A stretch of DNA of 64,000 nt, from contig NC_066875.1 of the NCBI RefSeq assembly GCF_022985175.1, positions 14,496,670-14,560,669 of the forward strand, in the 5' to 3' direction. Every line of letters starts with the position of its first letter. Position 1 is the first letter of the stretch. A program made the position numbers and the translations under genes. Source of the DNA: Labeo rohita. Taxonomy: Eukaryota; Chordata; Actinopteri; Cypriniformes; Cyprinidae. The notes under the pieces were generated by a model that was given only the letters and a program-made list of their open reading frames with translations, did not search any database and was not told where the DNA came from. This document shows positions 10,911 through 22,167 of the stretch, one piece after another.

Positions 10911-11141
10911 TTAGTGGGCGTGTGGTCTACCACGACCTCTTCCTCTGCCAGCAGGTGCCGCTGGGCCGTCGGCAGTAGAGCGAGGGTTCTTGATGGTCTC
11001 ATCCACTGAGAGGATGAGACACGCAGCTTCAGAGGCAGCGGTCAAGGCATTAATACGCACAATAGAGGGCTCCCATACACACGCCTGGAAGTTATCTGCT
11101 ATATCTTCATTATTCACGTCCACTCCATACCACATACCACC
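10911..11141 (-). CDS. cct7: cct7 exon 11 (residues 471-546, stop TAA)
   Basis: Begins GGMWYGVDVNNEDIADNFQA and includes RINALTAASEAACLILSVDE and TIKNPRS, then the tail GRGRGRGRPHAH. The Gly-Arg repeat is the typical eta-subunit tail that points into the folding chamber; its sequence between TADGPAAPA and the RG repeat is the least conserved part. Confidence 0.95.
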   Translation of the reverse strand, partial: GGMWYGVDVNNEDIADNFQACVWEPSIVRINALTAASEAACLILSVDETIKNPRSTADGPAAPAGRGRGRGRPHAH

Positions 11142-14100
11142 CTAAAGGAAACAGAGATCATACAAATGGATTAATTATAACACTAAAATTTTATTTAGAT
11201 GGAAAAAAAAAAGCATGACTTGTGTATGTACATGTACCTGTGCATGCTTGGCCCTCAGTTTGTTTAGGATATTGGTAGCATCAAAGCCTGCGTTGTCACA
11301 CAGCTGTCTGGGAATAACCTCCAGGGCTTTGGCATAGGCTCCAATCAGCAGCTGCTGCTTCCCTGGAATTGTTCTAGAGTAATCTCTCAGATACTTCGAC
11401 AGCTCCATCTCAATAGCGCCACCTCCAGCAACAATAGAGTCATTCTGGTGTGGGGAAATATAAGCGTAAGGATTATTTTTGGTTGAATTTGTCTCCCCCT
11501 GCTGGCAGTTCTTAAAACATTCTAAAACTTAATGGAGAAGTCCACTTCCAGAACAAAAATTTACAGATAATTTACTCACCCCCTTGTCATCCAAGATGTT
11601 CATGTCTACAGTTAGGGTTCATGCAGACTTCGACAAGACGAGCGTTTGAGGTTAAAAAGTATATAAATTGTCAATTTGTTTCGAAAATGATCGATCGTTT
11701 TGCTAGATAAGACACTTCTCCCTTAGCTGAGATCATTTTGAAGCTGCCTTTAAATTGCATTTTGGAAGTTCAAACTTGGGGGCACCAATGAAGTTCATTA
11801 TATGGAAATAATTCCTCTTTTTTCCCGTTAAGAAACATAATTTCTTACCGACTGAAGACAGACAGACCCGGACATCTTGGATGACAAGGGGGTGAGCAAA
11901 TTATCTGTAAATTTTTGTTCTGGAAGTGAACTTCTCTTTTAAGTGCATCATGACCAATCAGGACTATACTTCTGCTTTCCTATGTCATTCAGCTTATTAT
12001 ACATTATTAACACAAAGTTTCCACTCTTTGCCCACAAGACATACTGACTTAAAATGTATATAGATGTGATGTCAAAATCTAAAAATAGTAAAGCGGTTAA
12101 AATGATTAATATATGCTCATCCCTTAACATTTTCACATAAAATAAGGTTATTTAATGGTGCTAATCTGCAAAGTATATTTCTGTATTAACATTTCATTGT
12201 AATATCATATGGAATGTAAATATTTGTGTAAGATATATTTGTCGGTAAACTGCTTATGTACCCTCTCTTGTTTTTTTTTTTTGTTTGTTTTCTTTTTCTC
12301 CTCTTCTTGTTCCTTGTTCCTTTATTCTGAGGCATGTGAAATGTGTTTTGTTATACAGTGAGTTATGGCATTGTACATGCTATTTGTTGTTAATAAAGCA
12401 TTGAAAAAAAGAAAAAAAAGACATACTGACCAAAGGAAATAAAGGATAAATCTGCAGTTTGTAGCAAGAGATGAAGTTTTCCTTACCTTGATTGCTCTGC
12501 GCACAATCATGATGGCATCATGCAGCGAGCGGTCTGTTTCCTCCATAAACTGCTCCGCACCGCCCCTCAGGATGATGGTACAGGTCTTGGCCTTCGGGCA
12601 GCCTTTGAAGAAGTTGTATCTATAATGTAATACACACAGTTACTTCATATGTATGGAAAATTTATCCATGGAGATAATTACATTCTATATTTACATAAGA
12701 AAAATAACACATACCTCTCTCCTCCAACCTGCACTTCTTCAAAGAGCTCACACTGTCCAAGCACATCATCAGTCAGGGCACCAACACTGGTCTGAATAGA
12801 GCCACCACAGGCCTGGAGGAGACATTACAACTGCTTAAACTGCTACATGGTCAACAACACATCACTACCACAGTCAAAACATTATTATGTGTGTCTAAGA
12901 GATGATATATAGTATTCATTTACTTGTAATAGCTTTCAAATAGCAGAGTTTGTTTACCCCAATATAAAAACAGACTGGCACTGAATCATAAAAGTACTGA
13001 GACAGCCAAAGCTAACTGACAGCATAAACACACAATATCATCATACCATCATAGTTCTTTTGAGATCTTCCTCCACAACACGGCCTGCACAGAACAGATC
13101 TCTGTCTGCAAAGTATTGTGTGGCCACATCTCCAATGGGCAGCTTTGACAGCACCACTTTAGCGCCAGATTTATAGATCTTCTCCAGCTTATCATATAGG
13201 ATGTTCCACTCAGCATCAACAATAGCCTGATAGTCCTGCAAACAACCACATAAATGTGTTTATATGGGCTATGATGGACTACTGACATAGATAATAGTAA
13301 CAGGCATTTACTTCTGCCAAAACCACGGCTGATTTAAAATGGTTTTCTGACTTGCTTATTGCCCAGCGCTTTCATCATTAGGCCTCAACAATGAAGGAGA
13401 CAACTTGTGATGGTTATGAGCAGTACTGACCTCCACCGAGTTGACACGGACTTCTGCGTTATCCTTCTCTGCCTTCAACTCCAGCTCAATGTTGAGCAAT
13501 GCGATCTTTGGGTTCACATAGCGCTTGGGCTGCATCTCAAAGCCGGCATAGGAGAAGGTCTTCTTGAAAGCCACACCAGCTATAAGCTGAGAGTCCTGTT
13601 TGACAGAAACAAAAACAAAGGAATGCAAGGTTAAAAATCTACATCTGATTCTTTAGCTGCAAGTTAATAGAAATAGCTTCTCCCCCTCATTCTGTATCTC
13701 TGTGAACATTCAGGGCTCTACAGTGTGACCATTTCAGTCTACGTGTGACTGAAAAAATATTTAGGAGCACAAATATGACACTGATTTAATACAACAGACA
13801 GTAAACAAGATTGTGACTTATGTTGTCTGACTATAACACTATTGTCTGATTTTTCTCTATTTCATCAAAAATACTTGCAAACAGTCACATTTGAGCAACT
13901 GCGCATTGCTAAAAGCAAACACAGCGGTGTTTCATTTATGAATGAACGTGCGTTCTTAAATCTAGTGAGTCAAAGATTCATGATTACCCATTCATAAAGA
14001 CTTTTTTAGTCACTTGCTTCGTTCCTAAATGATTCAGCCATTCGAACGAATCAATTGAATGAATGATTCAGTGATAAATTCAAGTGACTTGCCGCCACCT

Positions 14101-17073
14101 ACTGGCAGTTTTAGTTTAATTTTTAAAGTATAATTTCAGTTATTTAAATCATTTAATATTTCTATATTCAAAAATGTATATTTAAAACAATCCCAACATT
14201 AATATATTAATTTAATTGCACATCTGAGCCTTGTTAAACATCTGAAAATACACCTACAAGCCATTTTTGTTTCTGTGTGACAGCTCTGTAGTACAAATTA
14301 ATTTTGCTAATACTGACTTCATATGATGTATAGTTTTTAAGGTCAGAAAATAAAATAAAATGTCATTCTCTCATCCCACTAACAACTACTCTCAGTTGCT
14401 ACCAGAGTAAAGGCTGGGACTTTTGACGTGATTTGAAGTCAGGAGAAAGTCAAAATCAGTCTGCATATTTTCAGTTTATGATGGGCCGATCCAGATTTTG
14501 TAGCTTTAGACTAAGATCCCATCCAGTCAGAGATCATGTTAGAGCCAATTTTTAACTAATTTTATTTTCATGCAGCAAGCTATATTTTGCGTGAGTTTGT
14601 TTTGTTTCAAACAATCTGCCCAATCTTTCTCTTTTCACAAAGCAGACAAAGATATGTTGCGTAGTGTTTTGAAATCTATTTTAAAAGATGTGAGGTGTAC
14701 TCCAGCCCTAAGTCGCACTGACCCTTGCATCATTACTATCGCAACCAATAAAGATACACTACATATTGACTACACTGTCTGAACATACACATTTCAAAAC
14801 ATGAAAAAAGAATGACAGTCAGTCCAAAAGATTTGTTTGTAGTATGAACAAAAAAAGTACAAAAATAAATAAAATTCTTTATAAGAACCCTGCTCCTTCT
14901 CACCTCCAGAGCTCCACCCTGCACCTTCTTCACTCCAATCATCTTCAGAGGAAGCAGATCATCCAGCATCATCACTGCATCCACCACCATCTTGGAGAAG
15001 AATTCCTTCTGTCCAGCAATCAGCTTGGAGTTCAGAGCCGTAGCGGCACACTTCTCCAACAACCTCCTCTGTTCTCTGTGGTGGCAACAGCGGACAAATG
15101 ATCACCTCTCTGACAACTGTATGATACTAACACATGACTATAATATATAATAGCACACAGTGACTGGACTCACTGCTTGTCATCCTTTTTGATGGTAACA
15201 GCGATTTCTTTGATCTTTTTGACAGCGAGCTGCGTGGCGATGCGGAACGCTCTGATGATGGTCTGGGGGTGAAGCCCCTCCTCCACGTATGACTTTAACT
15301 GCTTCAAAAACTCAGCAGCAAGCAGAGTCACTGAGGTGGTGCCGTCACCAACCTGAACAAACACACAGAACGAAGATGATACAGTTTTGTGCACTAGTCA
15401 TGAGGTAATTATGCAATTTAAATTATATACATGATATACAGGCACTTTACTGAAATATCGAAAAAAGCACAGTTTTCAAAGTACATCTTTAAAAATAAAT
15501 AATTAAAAAAGAATTTCTTATTAAAACATTAAATACTATCCTTCTGTTGCAAAATATAGCTTCTGAACCTAAAACAATAACAAAACAGTTTCTAAATATG
15601 TGCTTTTCAGTCAGTTAAACAGGTGTATCCAATCATAGCTATAACAATACTATATTGCTAACGAAGAAAACTAGAACTATCACTATTTAATGCTGTATAA
15701 ATATACAGACAAAAAGAAGAAATCTTACTTCTGCATCCTGAGATCTGGCAATGTCTACCAGAGTCTTGGCCGCAGGGTGTACAACATCCAAAAGCTTCAG
15801 AATTGTGGCTCCATCATTAGAAATAGTGGCTTTACCTGCAAGATAACATCATGTAAATCACAGCATGAAAAAGCAGAGCACCATGTTAATACGTTACTAT
15901 GAAGTTTACCAGTCTATGTCTTCCTAAACAAACAACACATCTATAGAAATTCAGACTTACCTCTGTTATCTACCACAAGCTTGTCCATGCCACGGGGGCC
16001 AAGGGTGGTCCGCACAGCCTCTGCCACAACCTGGCAGGCATTGATGTTACTAACAAGCTGTGGGATCCCCTGAGAGGTGTCTGTGCCCTCCTTCAGGAGG
16101 ATGACTGGAGTGGGCTGAGGGGAGATGTTCAAGAATCACTATAATATCATAACTACAGCATCTTTTGAATTCAATTAAAAGTTAATACTTCTAAATGCAG
16201 ATCAGCTAAAAAAAAAAAAAAATTCAAATGCACTGATTTTAAAGTTGACAATGGGAGACTATTGACAGTTCTTGTCAGTTTTTTCCCCCCCAAATATATA
16301 CTATCATTGTTGATGAGCTCACCAAGCCAAATTCACAACTAGGCTGTTATGGGAAGTTAAATAAATAAATATACAGCCAGTGCAATGACCATTTATATAA
16401 GAATTATTAAAGTAATGTGATCTTTACGTTTACAACTTACACATATATACGTTTTGTATTGATTTCTATCTACACATATACACATACAGACATATTACAG
16501 TACGTATAAATGACAGTATTACTACACTGTCATGCACAAAAGAAATGTATGAATATCACTATGCGTGTGTCCCTAGGTGCTAAAATTAAGTGACTTTATT
16601 CACAAAAAAACGTTTCATAAAGTCACAGGTTTATCATAGTAACTGAGGAGATGAACAGAATTGAAGGGTGTAACCGGTTTGTTAGCTCTTTCTCCACTAC
16701 CGAAGTGATGCTAAACTAAAACCTCTGGCATCATTTAGCAACCGCACGGATTACATTTATTGGGTGAAACATAAAAAACATATGTACACATGACCCACAG
16801 TATCGACTTTTGCACATCGCGTCGTAACGCAAATCTCTAAATTCTGCCTGTCACTCTCATACAGAAGAATGAATCGTTAGCCACCAAGCTAGCTAGCATC
16901 AATGTACAACTTTACACGTATCATCTAATTTAAAACAGAAATAATCTCGTAGTCGTGTCCTTTGTGCTTTATTCTCCCTGGATGTTTATTTCCCAGCACT
17001 ATGAAATGCGGCAACCGGTCAGATGACGATGGATTTGAAGGTAAAACAGGCATGAAACAGCACTCACCATCAT
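10911..17073 (-). CDS. cct7: cct7, T-complex protein 1 subunit eta (complete, 11 coding exons, 546 aa)
   Basis: One of eight subunits of the cytosolic group II chaperonin TRiC/CCT, which folds actin, tubulin and other proteins in an ATP-driven cage. Coding exons, 5' to 3' on the minus strand: 17073-17068, 16114-15961, 15835-15729, 15352-15174, 15075-14904, 13595-13431, 13235-13047, 12812-12715, 12619-12487, 11444-11238, 11141-10911. They total 1641 nt, 546 codons plus TAA, against 543 for human CCT7. All introns are GT-AG and all phases agree. Chaperonin motifs include TTLGPRGMDKLVVD, DGTTSVTLLAAEFL, VAGGGAIEMELSKYLRDY and CDNAGFDATNILNKL. The tail GRGRGRGRPHAH is the CCT7 RG-rich C terminus with an extra His-Ala-His ending. 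The start is the first of two adjacent ATGs (MMPTPVILL). A single-copy housekeeping role is expected from the family. Confidence 0.97.
11238..11444 (-). CDS. cct7: cct7 exon 10 (residues 402-470)
   Basis: Begins NDSIVAGGGAIEMELSKYLR, including the conserved VAGGGAIE ATPase motif, and ends CDNAGFDATNILNKLRAKHA plus Gln. Acceptor CACACCAG, donor CAG|GTACAT. The upstream intron carries an inverted-repeat transposon. Confidence 0.95.
11532..11941. mobile_element. Complete inverted-repeat MITE in a cct7 intron
   Basis: A near-palindrome of about 410 bp. The left arm, GGAGAAGTCCACTTCCAGAA then TTTACTCACCCCCTTGTCAT, is mirrored at the right by GATGACAAGGGGGTGAGCAA and TGGAAGTGAACTTCTC. The same family occurs at 5381, 60712 and 61587. 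No coding capacity. Confidence 0.92.
12240..12419 (+). mobile_element. Possible LINE-type retroposon 3' tail
   Basis: A T-rich then GTTATACAGTG..TTGTTAATAAAGCATTG segment ending in an A-rich tail (AAAAAAAGAAAAAAAAG). AATAAA followed closely by poly(A) in an intron suggests a 5'-truncated retroposon insertion, orientation +. No reverse transcriptase remnant is visible, so this is tentative. Confidence 0.4.
12487..12619 (-). CDS. cct7: cct7 exon 9 (residues 357-401)
   Basis: Encodes YNFFKGCPKAKTCTIILRGG and then EETDRSLHDAIMIVRRAIK, the return into the equatorial domain. Acceptor ACATTATAG, donor AAG|GTAAGG. Confidence 0.94.
12715..12812 (-). CDS. cct7: cct7 exon 8 (residues 325-356)
   Basis: A 98-nt exon starting ACGGSIQTSVGALTDDVLGQ and ending VGGER with two bases of the Arg codon. 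Acceptor TCCTCCAG, donor AG|GTATGT. Confidence 0.93.
13047..13235 (-). CDS. cct7: cct7 exon 7 (residues 262-324)
   Basis: Encodes DYQAIVDAEWNILYDKLEKI, then KSGAKVVLSKLPIGDVATQY and EEDLKRTMM. It is the apical substrate-contacting region and very close to the mammalian protein. Confidence 0.95.
13431..13595 (-). CDS. cct7: cct7 exon 6 (residues 207-261)
   Basis: Encodes DSQLIAGVAFKKTFSYAGFE, then MQPKRYVNPKIALLNIELEL and KAEKDNAEVRVNSVE, the start of the apical domain. Acceptor TGTCAAACAG, donor GAG|GTCAGT. Confidence 0.95.
13950..14110. repeat. GATTCA/GAATCA-rich interspersed repeat in a cct7 intron
   Basis: Repeated GATTCA, GAACGAATCAATTGAATGAA and TGATTCAGTGA motifs, ending near CGCCACCTACTGGCAG. 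Related in composition to the block at 700-905. Confidence 0.6.
14904..15075 (-). CDS. cct7: cct7 exon 5 (residues 149-206)
   Basis: Encodes QEQRRLLEKCAATALNSKLI and then KMVVDAVMMLDDLLPLKMIG followed by VKKVQGGALE, the intermediate-domain region. Acceptor GCCACCACAG, donor GAG|GTGAGA. Confidence 0.94.
15174..15352 (-). CDS. cct7: cct7 exon 4 (residues 90-148)
   Basis: Begins VGDGTTSVTLLAAEFLKQLK, the GDGTT phosphate-binding loop, and continues through EEGLHPQTIIRAFRIATQLA to KKDDK. Acceptor TTTGTTCAG, donor CA|GTGAGT. Confidence 0.95.
15729..15835 (-). CDS. cct7: cct7 exon 3 (residues 54-89)
   Basis: A 107-nt exon read as GKATISNDGATILKLLDVVH followed by PAAKTLVDIARSQDAE. NDGATILK is a universal chaperonin motif near the ATP site. 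Acceptor ATCTTGCAG, donor GAA|GTAAGA. Confidence 0.93.
15961..16114 (-). CDS. cct7: cct7 exon 2 (residues 3-53)
   Basis: Follows the acceptor CTCCCCTCAG and ends at the donor AG|GTAAGT. It encodes PTPVILLKEGTDTSQGIPQL and then EAVRTTLGPRGMDKLVVDNR, the equatorial-domain start including the nucleotide-binding LGPRGMDKL motif of CCT subunits. Confidence 0.95.
17068..17073 (-). CDS. cct7: cct7 exon 1 coding part (two codons)
   Basis: Only ATGATG is coding before the donor GTGAGT. The protein therefore starts MM and continues in exon 2 as PTPVILL, matching the human MMPTPVILL start. The micro-coding first exon puts the promoter and start codon within about 100 bp of each other. Confidence 0.88.
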
Positions 17074-17103
17074 GTTTGCAGGATAGAGGAGGACGGTGCC
17101 GGG

Positions 17104-17145
17104 TGAGCTACCCACAATGCACCTAGAACTCTCTAGAACACGAGA
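17104..17145 (-). promoter_or_regulatory. cct7: cct7 proximal promoter: ZNF143-like site and heat-shock-type element
   Basis: Two motif candidates lie 36-66 bp upstream of the cct7 ATG. At 17109-17123, TACCCACAATGCACC resembles the ZNF143/Staf site (consensus near TWCCCATAATGCA). At 17125-17139, AGAAC TCTCT AGAAC forms three contiguous 5-bp units in the nGAAn/nTTCn/nGAAn phase of a heat shock element, with one mismatch in the middle unit. CCT subunit genes are reported HSF targets, which makes this plausible. Motifs were matched by eye only. Confidence 0.45.
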
Positions 17146-17618
17146 CGCGTCTGTTGTTAAACTGATGGTGACCATCAGAGGGCGCTATTACTATAATTTT
17201 CATGTCTGCTGCTCTGCAACCTGAAAAGATTATTTTTATTTTCAATATATCAACTATTATTTATTTGTTATAGACATAATCAATCAATCAATAAATCAAT
17301 CAAAGTTTTGCATCTGGAAGACAAATTTACATTTCCACCAGGAAATATATGTGAATGTGAACAAACAATAGATTTACATTTACATTTTGCATTACAAATA
17401 AATCAATAATATGTAACTATTTGACATTTCTATTTTATCCTAAATATTAACTGACCAGTTTTCACAGTTTTTTACATTTGTTTACACAAACAAACTGTAT
17501 AGTACTGAGATTAGGGAGGAATAGCATTTAATAGAGGTTAACTACAAGTTGTATGCAGATTACACACCCACTCTTTCTTTTACTCCCCATTTAGACTCTT
17601 ATATATTGCCTTAGGCAC

Positions 17619-17632
17619 ATATATATATATAT

Positions 17633-17677
<45 letters not shown>
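17619..17677. repeat. Compound microsatellite (AT)n-(GA)n
   Basis: A short AT dinucleotide run followed by about 21 GA units. Likely polymorphic. Confidence 0.97.
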
Positions 17678-17681
<4 letters not shown>

Positions 17682-19695
17682 ATTGAATTGTCAGATTTTT
17701 TTCTCATTTCACCATCTTATCACCAGACAAGCTGTTACATAATTTTTACATCCTTTAACTTTTTTTTTTCTCTCTGTGGCTGAACCACAGAGAGATTATC
17801 CTTCAGAACAATAAGATTCTGGGCAAATTAAGACAAACTGACGAACATGATGTGCAGACGGTCAAGATGCGTCACAGTGTAAAAAAAAAAAAAAAAACCT
17901 CAAACTGCAATACTTTCTGTTTCCTGTACGCGCACACACACATCATGTTCAACAGCCTGGTTTATGCACTGTATTCGTCTCTATGTATTTAAGATGTCTT
18001 AGATGTAACTGTATATGTATACTTAGTTTTTTTTTACCCAGTGTAACTACAGGCTTAGGCTGCTGTGGTTTACAAGTGGTTCAGGATAGTGAGGGTGGCA
18101 CATGCTTCCTCCTGTGATGTGTCTGCAGTCTGTGGCTGAACTCGAAGCTCTCAGGGTTCCCTGTTTTAGACACATGTAATTATCAGACGTTATATATACG
18201 CACACTGCCTCGCCCTTATGGAGGGTACCTTTTAACTGAGATATTTCTGGCATCTATGGCAGCTGACCCACCCATCTGTGTGACTGCACAAGATGAAGAT
18301 CCAGAGCTTTGCAAAAATATACAGACTAAAACCTGCCTTGCTCCAGACCAAAGTCACAACTGGTCAAGCGAAGCTCTCTGAAAGTGATTTGAACTGCCAG
18401 TCAAAGCCTTCAGAGCTGAGCCCTCACTGACAAGCTTTACAAATTGAACTAGATCTCAGGCACCCCACCTTAGCACTCAAAAGAGACCTACCACAGATCT
18501 CATTCGGCCTTTATGCCCTCTCTCTCTTTCTCCCCCTGTTTTTCTGTCCCTCTATCATTATCAACCCTCTTTCCAATCTCTCCTCCTTTACTGTACCCTT
18601 TAATGTGGCCTTGCCACTCCATATGTGTCCTCTGTGTGATAGAGTTCAGGCTGTAATCACAAACACCAGTGATGAATGGGGGCTGCTGGTGGCTTTTGGC
18701 ACCGGCCATCTTTTCCTCCTCTCTTCTTTCCAGTCTATTATATGGACCACCAAGCACTGGGTGCTTCATGTGGACTTGATGATTCCAACTAGCACAGAAA
18801 TGCAGCTATAGATTGGTAAGATAAGGCTGGGTAGTTCCGAATAGTTCCATTCTAAGAATACTGCAAATCGTAATTTAAACATGACACAACATTCAGGGAG
18901 ATGGATGTGTATAGGTTCACACATCTTTAGACATTAAAGCGATGTGCAGTCATTTGGATCCAAGAACTGCCATAGCAGGCCTGAATCAGTTTAGAGGGCT
19001 CGATATTTAATTTGCGATAAGAGTTTGTGTGCATTCATACGTTTTTGTGTTTCTTTGTTGTTTATTAACTAATTCTCATGTAAATATCCACACTTGCGCA
19101 AGCAAATCCATGGCCATCAACAGTGCTGTGCATGTGCAGCACTAGGTGAGCCATTAATCTGAACACTTGCATCATGCTAGACAATTAAAAAGCCAATTCA
19201 TCACAGTCTAATCAATACCATCTCAGTCAGAATGGTGGGGGTGTTTGCCCTGTTTAACTGTTCTGGGACCTGTCATTAATCTTTCTACAACAAAATGTGT
19301 GAGTTTGTATAGAAGTTTGTCTATGTATATGTGTGTACAGGTTTGACTATACTTATTTAGGGATAAAGGTCGGGTTAGGTGATAAAATATCATTAACCTC
19401 ATAAAAATGGCAATTCTTTACAATAAGACTGTATTTGTGAATTTGAATTTGTATACAGCATTAGTTAAGTAAGCAAAAGATGCAAAAGGCCATGGTGTAT
19501 TGTGAAGTTACAGCTGAAAGGGCTTTGTTGTATTAATGACATATTACTGGGTTACTTTAAATGGGAAGAAAAAACTGCTACAAAATAACTGCTTCCAATT
19601 AGTAGAGCAATAGTCTGGCATTGACTGTTTAGACTCTCTAAAGAACAAAAATAACAACACTTTCACAAGACTCTATTAACAAATTAAAGGCACAC

Positions 19696-19696
19696 T

Positions 19697-19731
<35 letters not shown>

Positions 19732-19732
19732 T
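19696..19732. repeat. (TTTA)n microsatellite
   Basis: About nine tetranucleotide units. Confidence 0.95.
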
Positions 19733-19921
19733 AATATTTGTCCTAAAAGTAAAAGCTGTTTTGGGCTTTATAGTGACACCTATTGGCCTGGATGTATGAA
19801 GTTTATTTAATTATGTATGCATTTATTTATTTATTGTATTTTTTTGTTACTGTTGGTTATCAATACTGAATTATCAATACCATCATTCAAGTACTAGGAC
19901 TAGTAGTAGGCCTACATATAT

Positions 19922-20290
19922 ATGACCCTGGACCACAAAACCAGTCATAGGTCGCACAGGTATATTTGTAGCAATAACCAAAAATACATTGTATAGATCA
20001 AAATTATTCAGATATTAAGTAAAAGTCATGTTCCATGAAAATATTTTGTAAAATTCCTACTGTAAATATGTCTTACTTTTTGATTAGTAATATGCATTGC
20101 TAAGAACTTTATTTGGATAAACAATGATTTTCTCAATATTTTTATTTTTTTGTACCCTCAGATTTCAGATTTTTAAATAGTTGCATCTCAGCCATCTCGT
20201 CCTATCCTAACAAGCCATACCTCAATGGAAAACTTATTTATTCAGCATTCTGATAGCACTCTTATGACTAGTTTTGTGGTCCAGGGTCAC
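19922..20290. mobile_element. MITE with GTGACCCTGGACCACAAAA inverted repeats (copy 1)
   Basis: Left end TGACCCTGGACCACAAAACC and right end GGTTTTGTGG-type complement (TTTTGTGGTCCAGGGTCACA) are inverted copies about 370 bp apart. The interior shares TATTTGTAGCAATA and ATTAGTAATATGCATTGCTA with the copy at 45211-45573. No coding capacity. The flanks are AT-rich (TATA/ATAT), so the target duplication is ambiguous. Confidence 0.93.
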
Positions 20291-20699
20291 ATATTTTGTT
20301 GTTGTACTGGTTGGTTCTTTCACGTTAATGATTTGTAAAGTGCCCTGAGCATAGAGCACTGATTAAAAGTGTCCCTATTATTGTTGTTGTTATTATTATT
20401 ATTTTAGCACATCATGTGACGTCAACATGGCGGCACCCATGAGGGGGCGACCAGCTCCATGCAGAATAAGGAGAAGACTGGCATGACTGGTTTCATTTAA
20501 TGGGAATGTAATGGACGTCATTTTAATTAATGATATTTCTCAAAGTGCTGTTTGTCAACAGATGTTCATTATGTGTACAGACTTTCTAATGTTTAAATAA
20601 AAACACTGCACCTTTGTTTTTCTCATTAGCATCCGCTGTAAAAACGCACAAGCCTAACCAGTTTTTACGAATGATGTAGACCAAGTCATGTATGTGGCA

Positions 20700-21250
20700 C
20701 TCTCTCTCCCCACCCTCGGCACAGCAGCTGATGCTGATGCGAGTACGCTCATTCTGACTCTCACATCCTGAGCGCCGACACACTGTCACCCAGCTCCTCC
20801 TTATTCTCTTCACTGAACTTTGAGCAGCGCATTCATTCATATGTAGTCAGCAGCGATTCGTCTCGTTATTCTTAGAGGAGGTATGACAACAGCAACCACT
20901 CACGAGAGGAATTCATTACAATGACGGTCATCAACCGAGGAGACGTACGTGGACACTAGATCAGTTTGATCAGGGCAGGACACATCCTAGGGGTTCTGAG
21001 TCTTAAGAGGAAGCGAGAGCTATTTCCATTCCCACATTTCGAACAGCTCAAACCAGAGTCAAACGGGAACTGACTGGTTATTGAAAACAGATAGTGAAGG
21101 CGACTATTTTGTTTAGACACAAATGTCAATACAGGAGCAACGGAAAGAAACCTGTAATACAGGAGCCAGAGAGGATCGCTAAAAGTCCGTCCTTAACAAG
21201 ATAAAGAGGATTTCATCTAACGGAGAACTGCATTGAAATTTGGAAGGTCA
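20700..21250 (+). promoter_or_regulatory. CpG-enriched block, candidate slc8a promoter and first exon
   Basis: CpG density rises sharply over this block (for example GAGCGCCGACAC, AGCGATTCGTCTCG, GAGACGTACGTGG) compared with the AT-rich flanks. Candidate splice donors are GAGGAG|GTATGA near 20880 and GGAAG|GTCAGT at 21246/21247. No long reading frame is supported. The position upstream of the exchanger exons, on the same strand, suggests a promoter and non-coding first exon. This is inference; no transcript evidence is available here. Confidence 0.3.
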
Positions 21251-22167
21251 GTTGATGCTTAAGCGAACTTATGCGTTAAGTTTTTCATTTTAAAGGATAA
21301 GGCGCAGTGACACGCTGTGGAAATGTTCAAAAATGTGACATACCAAGTTGCAGAACATAATATGTAAAAAGACAATTTATTTAATTTTAATAAAAAAAAA
21401 AGTGTGAATTAGTTTATGCTTTACGCAGAAAATGTATTTTTTAAAAAGAAAATATGTGTATAGTACGGTACAGTGTTGTTAAATTTGTGATTAGTGCTAA
21501 GTAAAACGAATGAAATGATAAATTGAAATCACGGTATTTAACGTTATAGTATCACCAAGGTCATAGGTCTGATTTCCAGGAACAGGCATACATAAAATGT
21601 ATAGTTCATGTATAATTCATGTAAAGTTAACGTTCGCTGGTGCTATTATGGTAAACATTACAGACATATGTAAGGACACTAAGAATTGTCGCCATGCAGG
21701 AATACAGTGGTAGCCTAATGATTGTAACATCGGACTTTGTTTTTATGGTGAAGTTCTGGCAACCTTGGCTGCCATTATTTCACCTACAGTTTTTAAGGTC
21801 TAATAGGCTCAATCCTAAATTAATTTGGTGAAATATATGATAAGTCTTGTGTAGGCGGGGTCACATCCCCTCACCACCACCACATTCCTTGCTCTTCTTC
21901 CTATGCTAACCCAGATTACTTTGTTTCAAGTGATGTCACTTTATATGGTAGCCTTCAATTAAAAAAAGAACTTGAATTCGCAAGTCTTGAATATAGTATT
22001 AAGCTAAGGATAAGTATACAGTATGTAAATCGCGCATGGTGACTCATTCATTAAGGTTAGGCTACACTTGTCTGAGGCGCACCGCGTAGCACACAGCCGT
22101 CAGCGAGATGACCGTCTCAATTCTGTCAAGGCTATTAAGGTGATTAAGTTGTTTATTTGCGTTTCAG

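Larger units (their letters stand above)
17146..20690. other. Intergenic region between cct7 and the slc8a promoter zone
   Basis: I find no supported gene. It holds an ATCA-type short repeat near 17280, the AT/GA microsatellite at 17619-17677, an A run at 17881, the ATTT microsatellite at 19696, and a MITE at 19922-20290. At 20418-20440 there is TGACGTCAACATGGCGGC, which joins a CRE-like core (TGACGTCA) to a YY1-like core (ACATGGCGGC); it may be a promoter element or part of an unrecognised repeat. Short open frames near 18.5-18.8 kb show no family features. Confidence 0.6.

Noticed and set aside
10911..17073. Possibility that the chaperonin gene is another CCT subunit
   Set aside because: The MMPTPVILL start and the GRGRGRGRPH tail are specific to the eta subunit.
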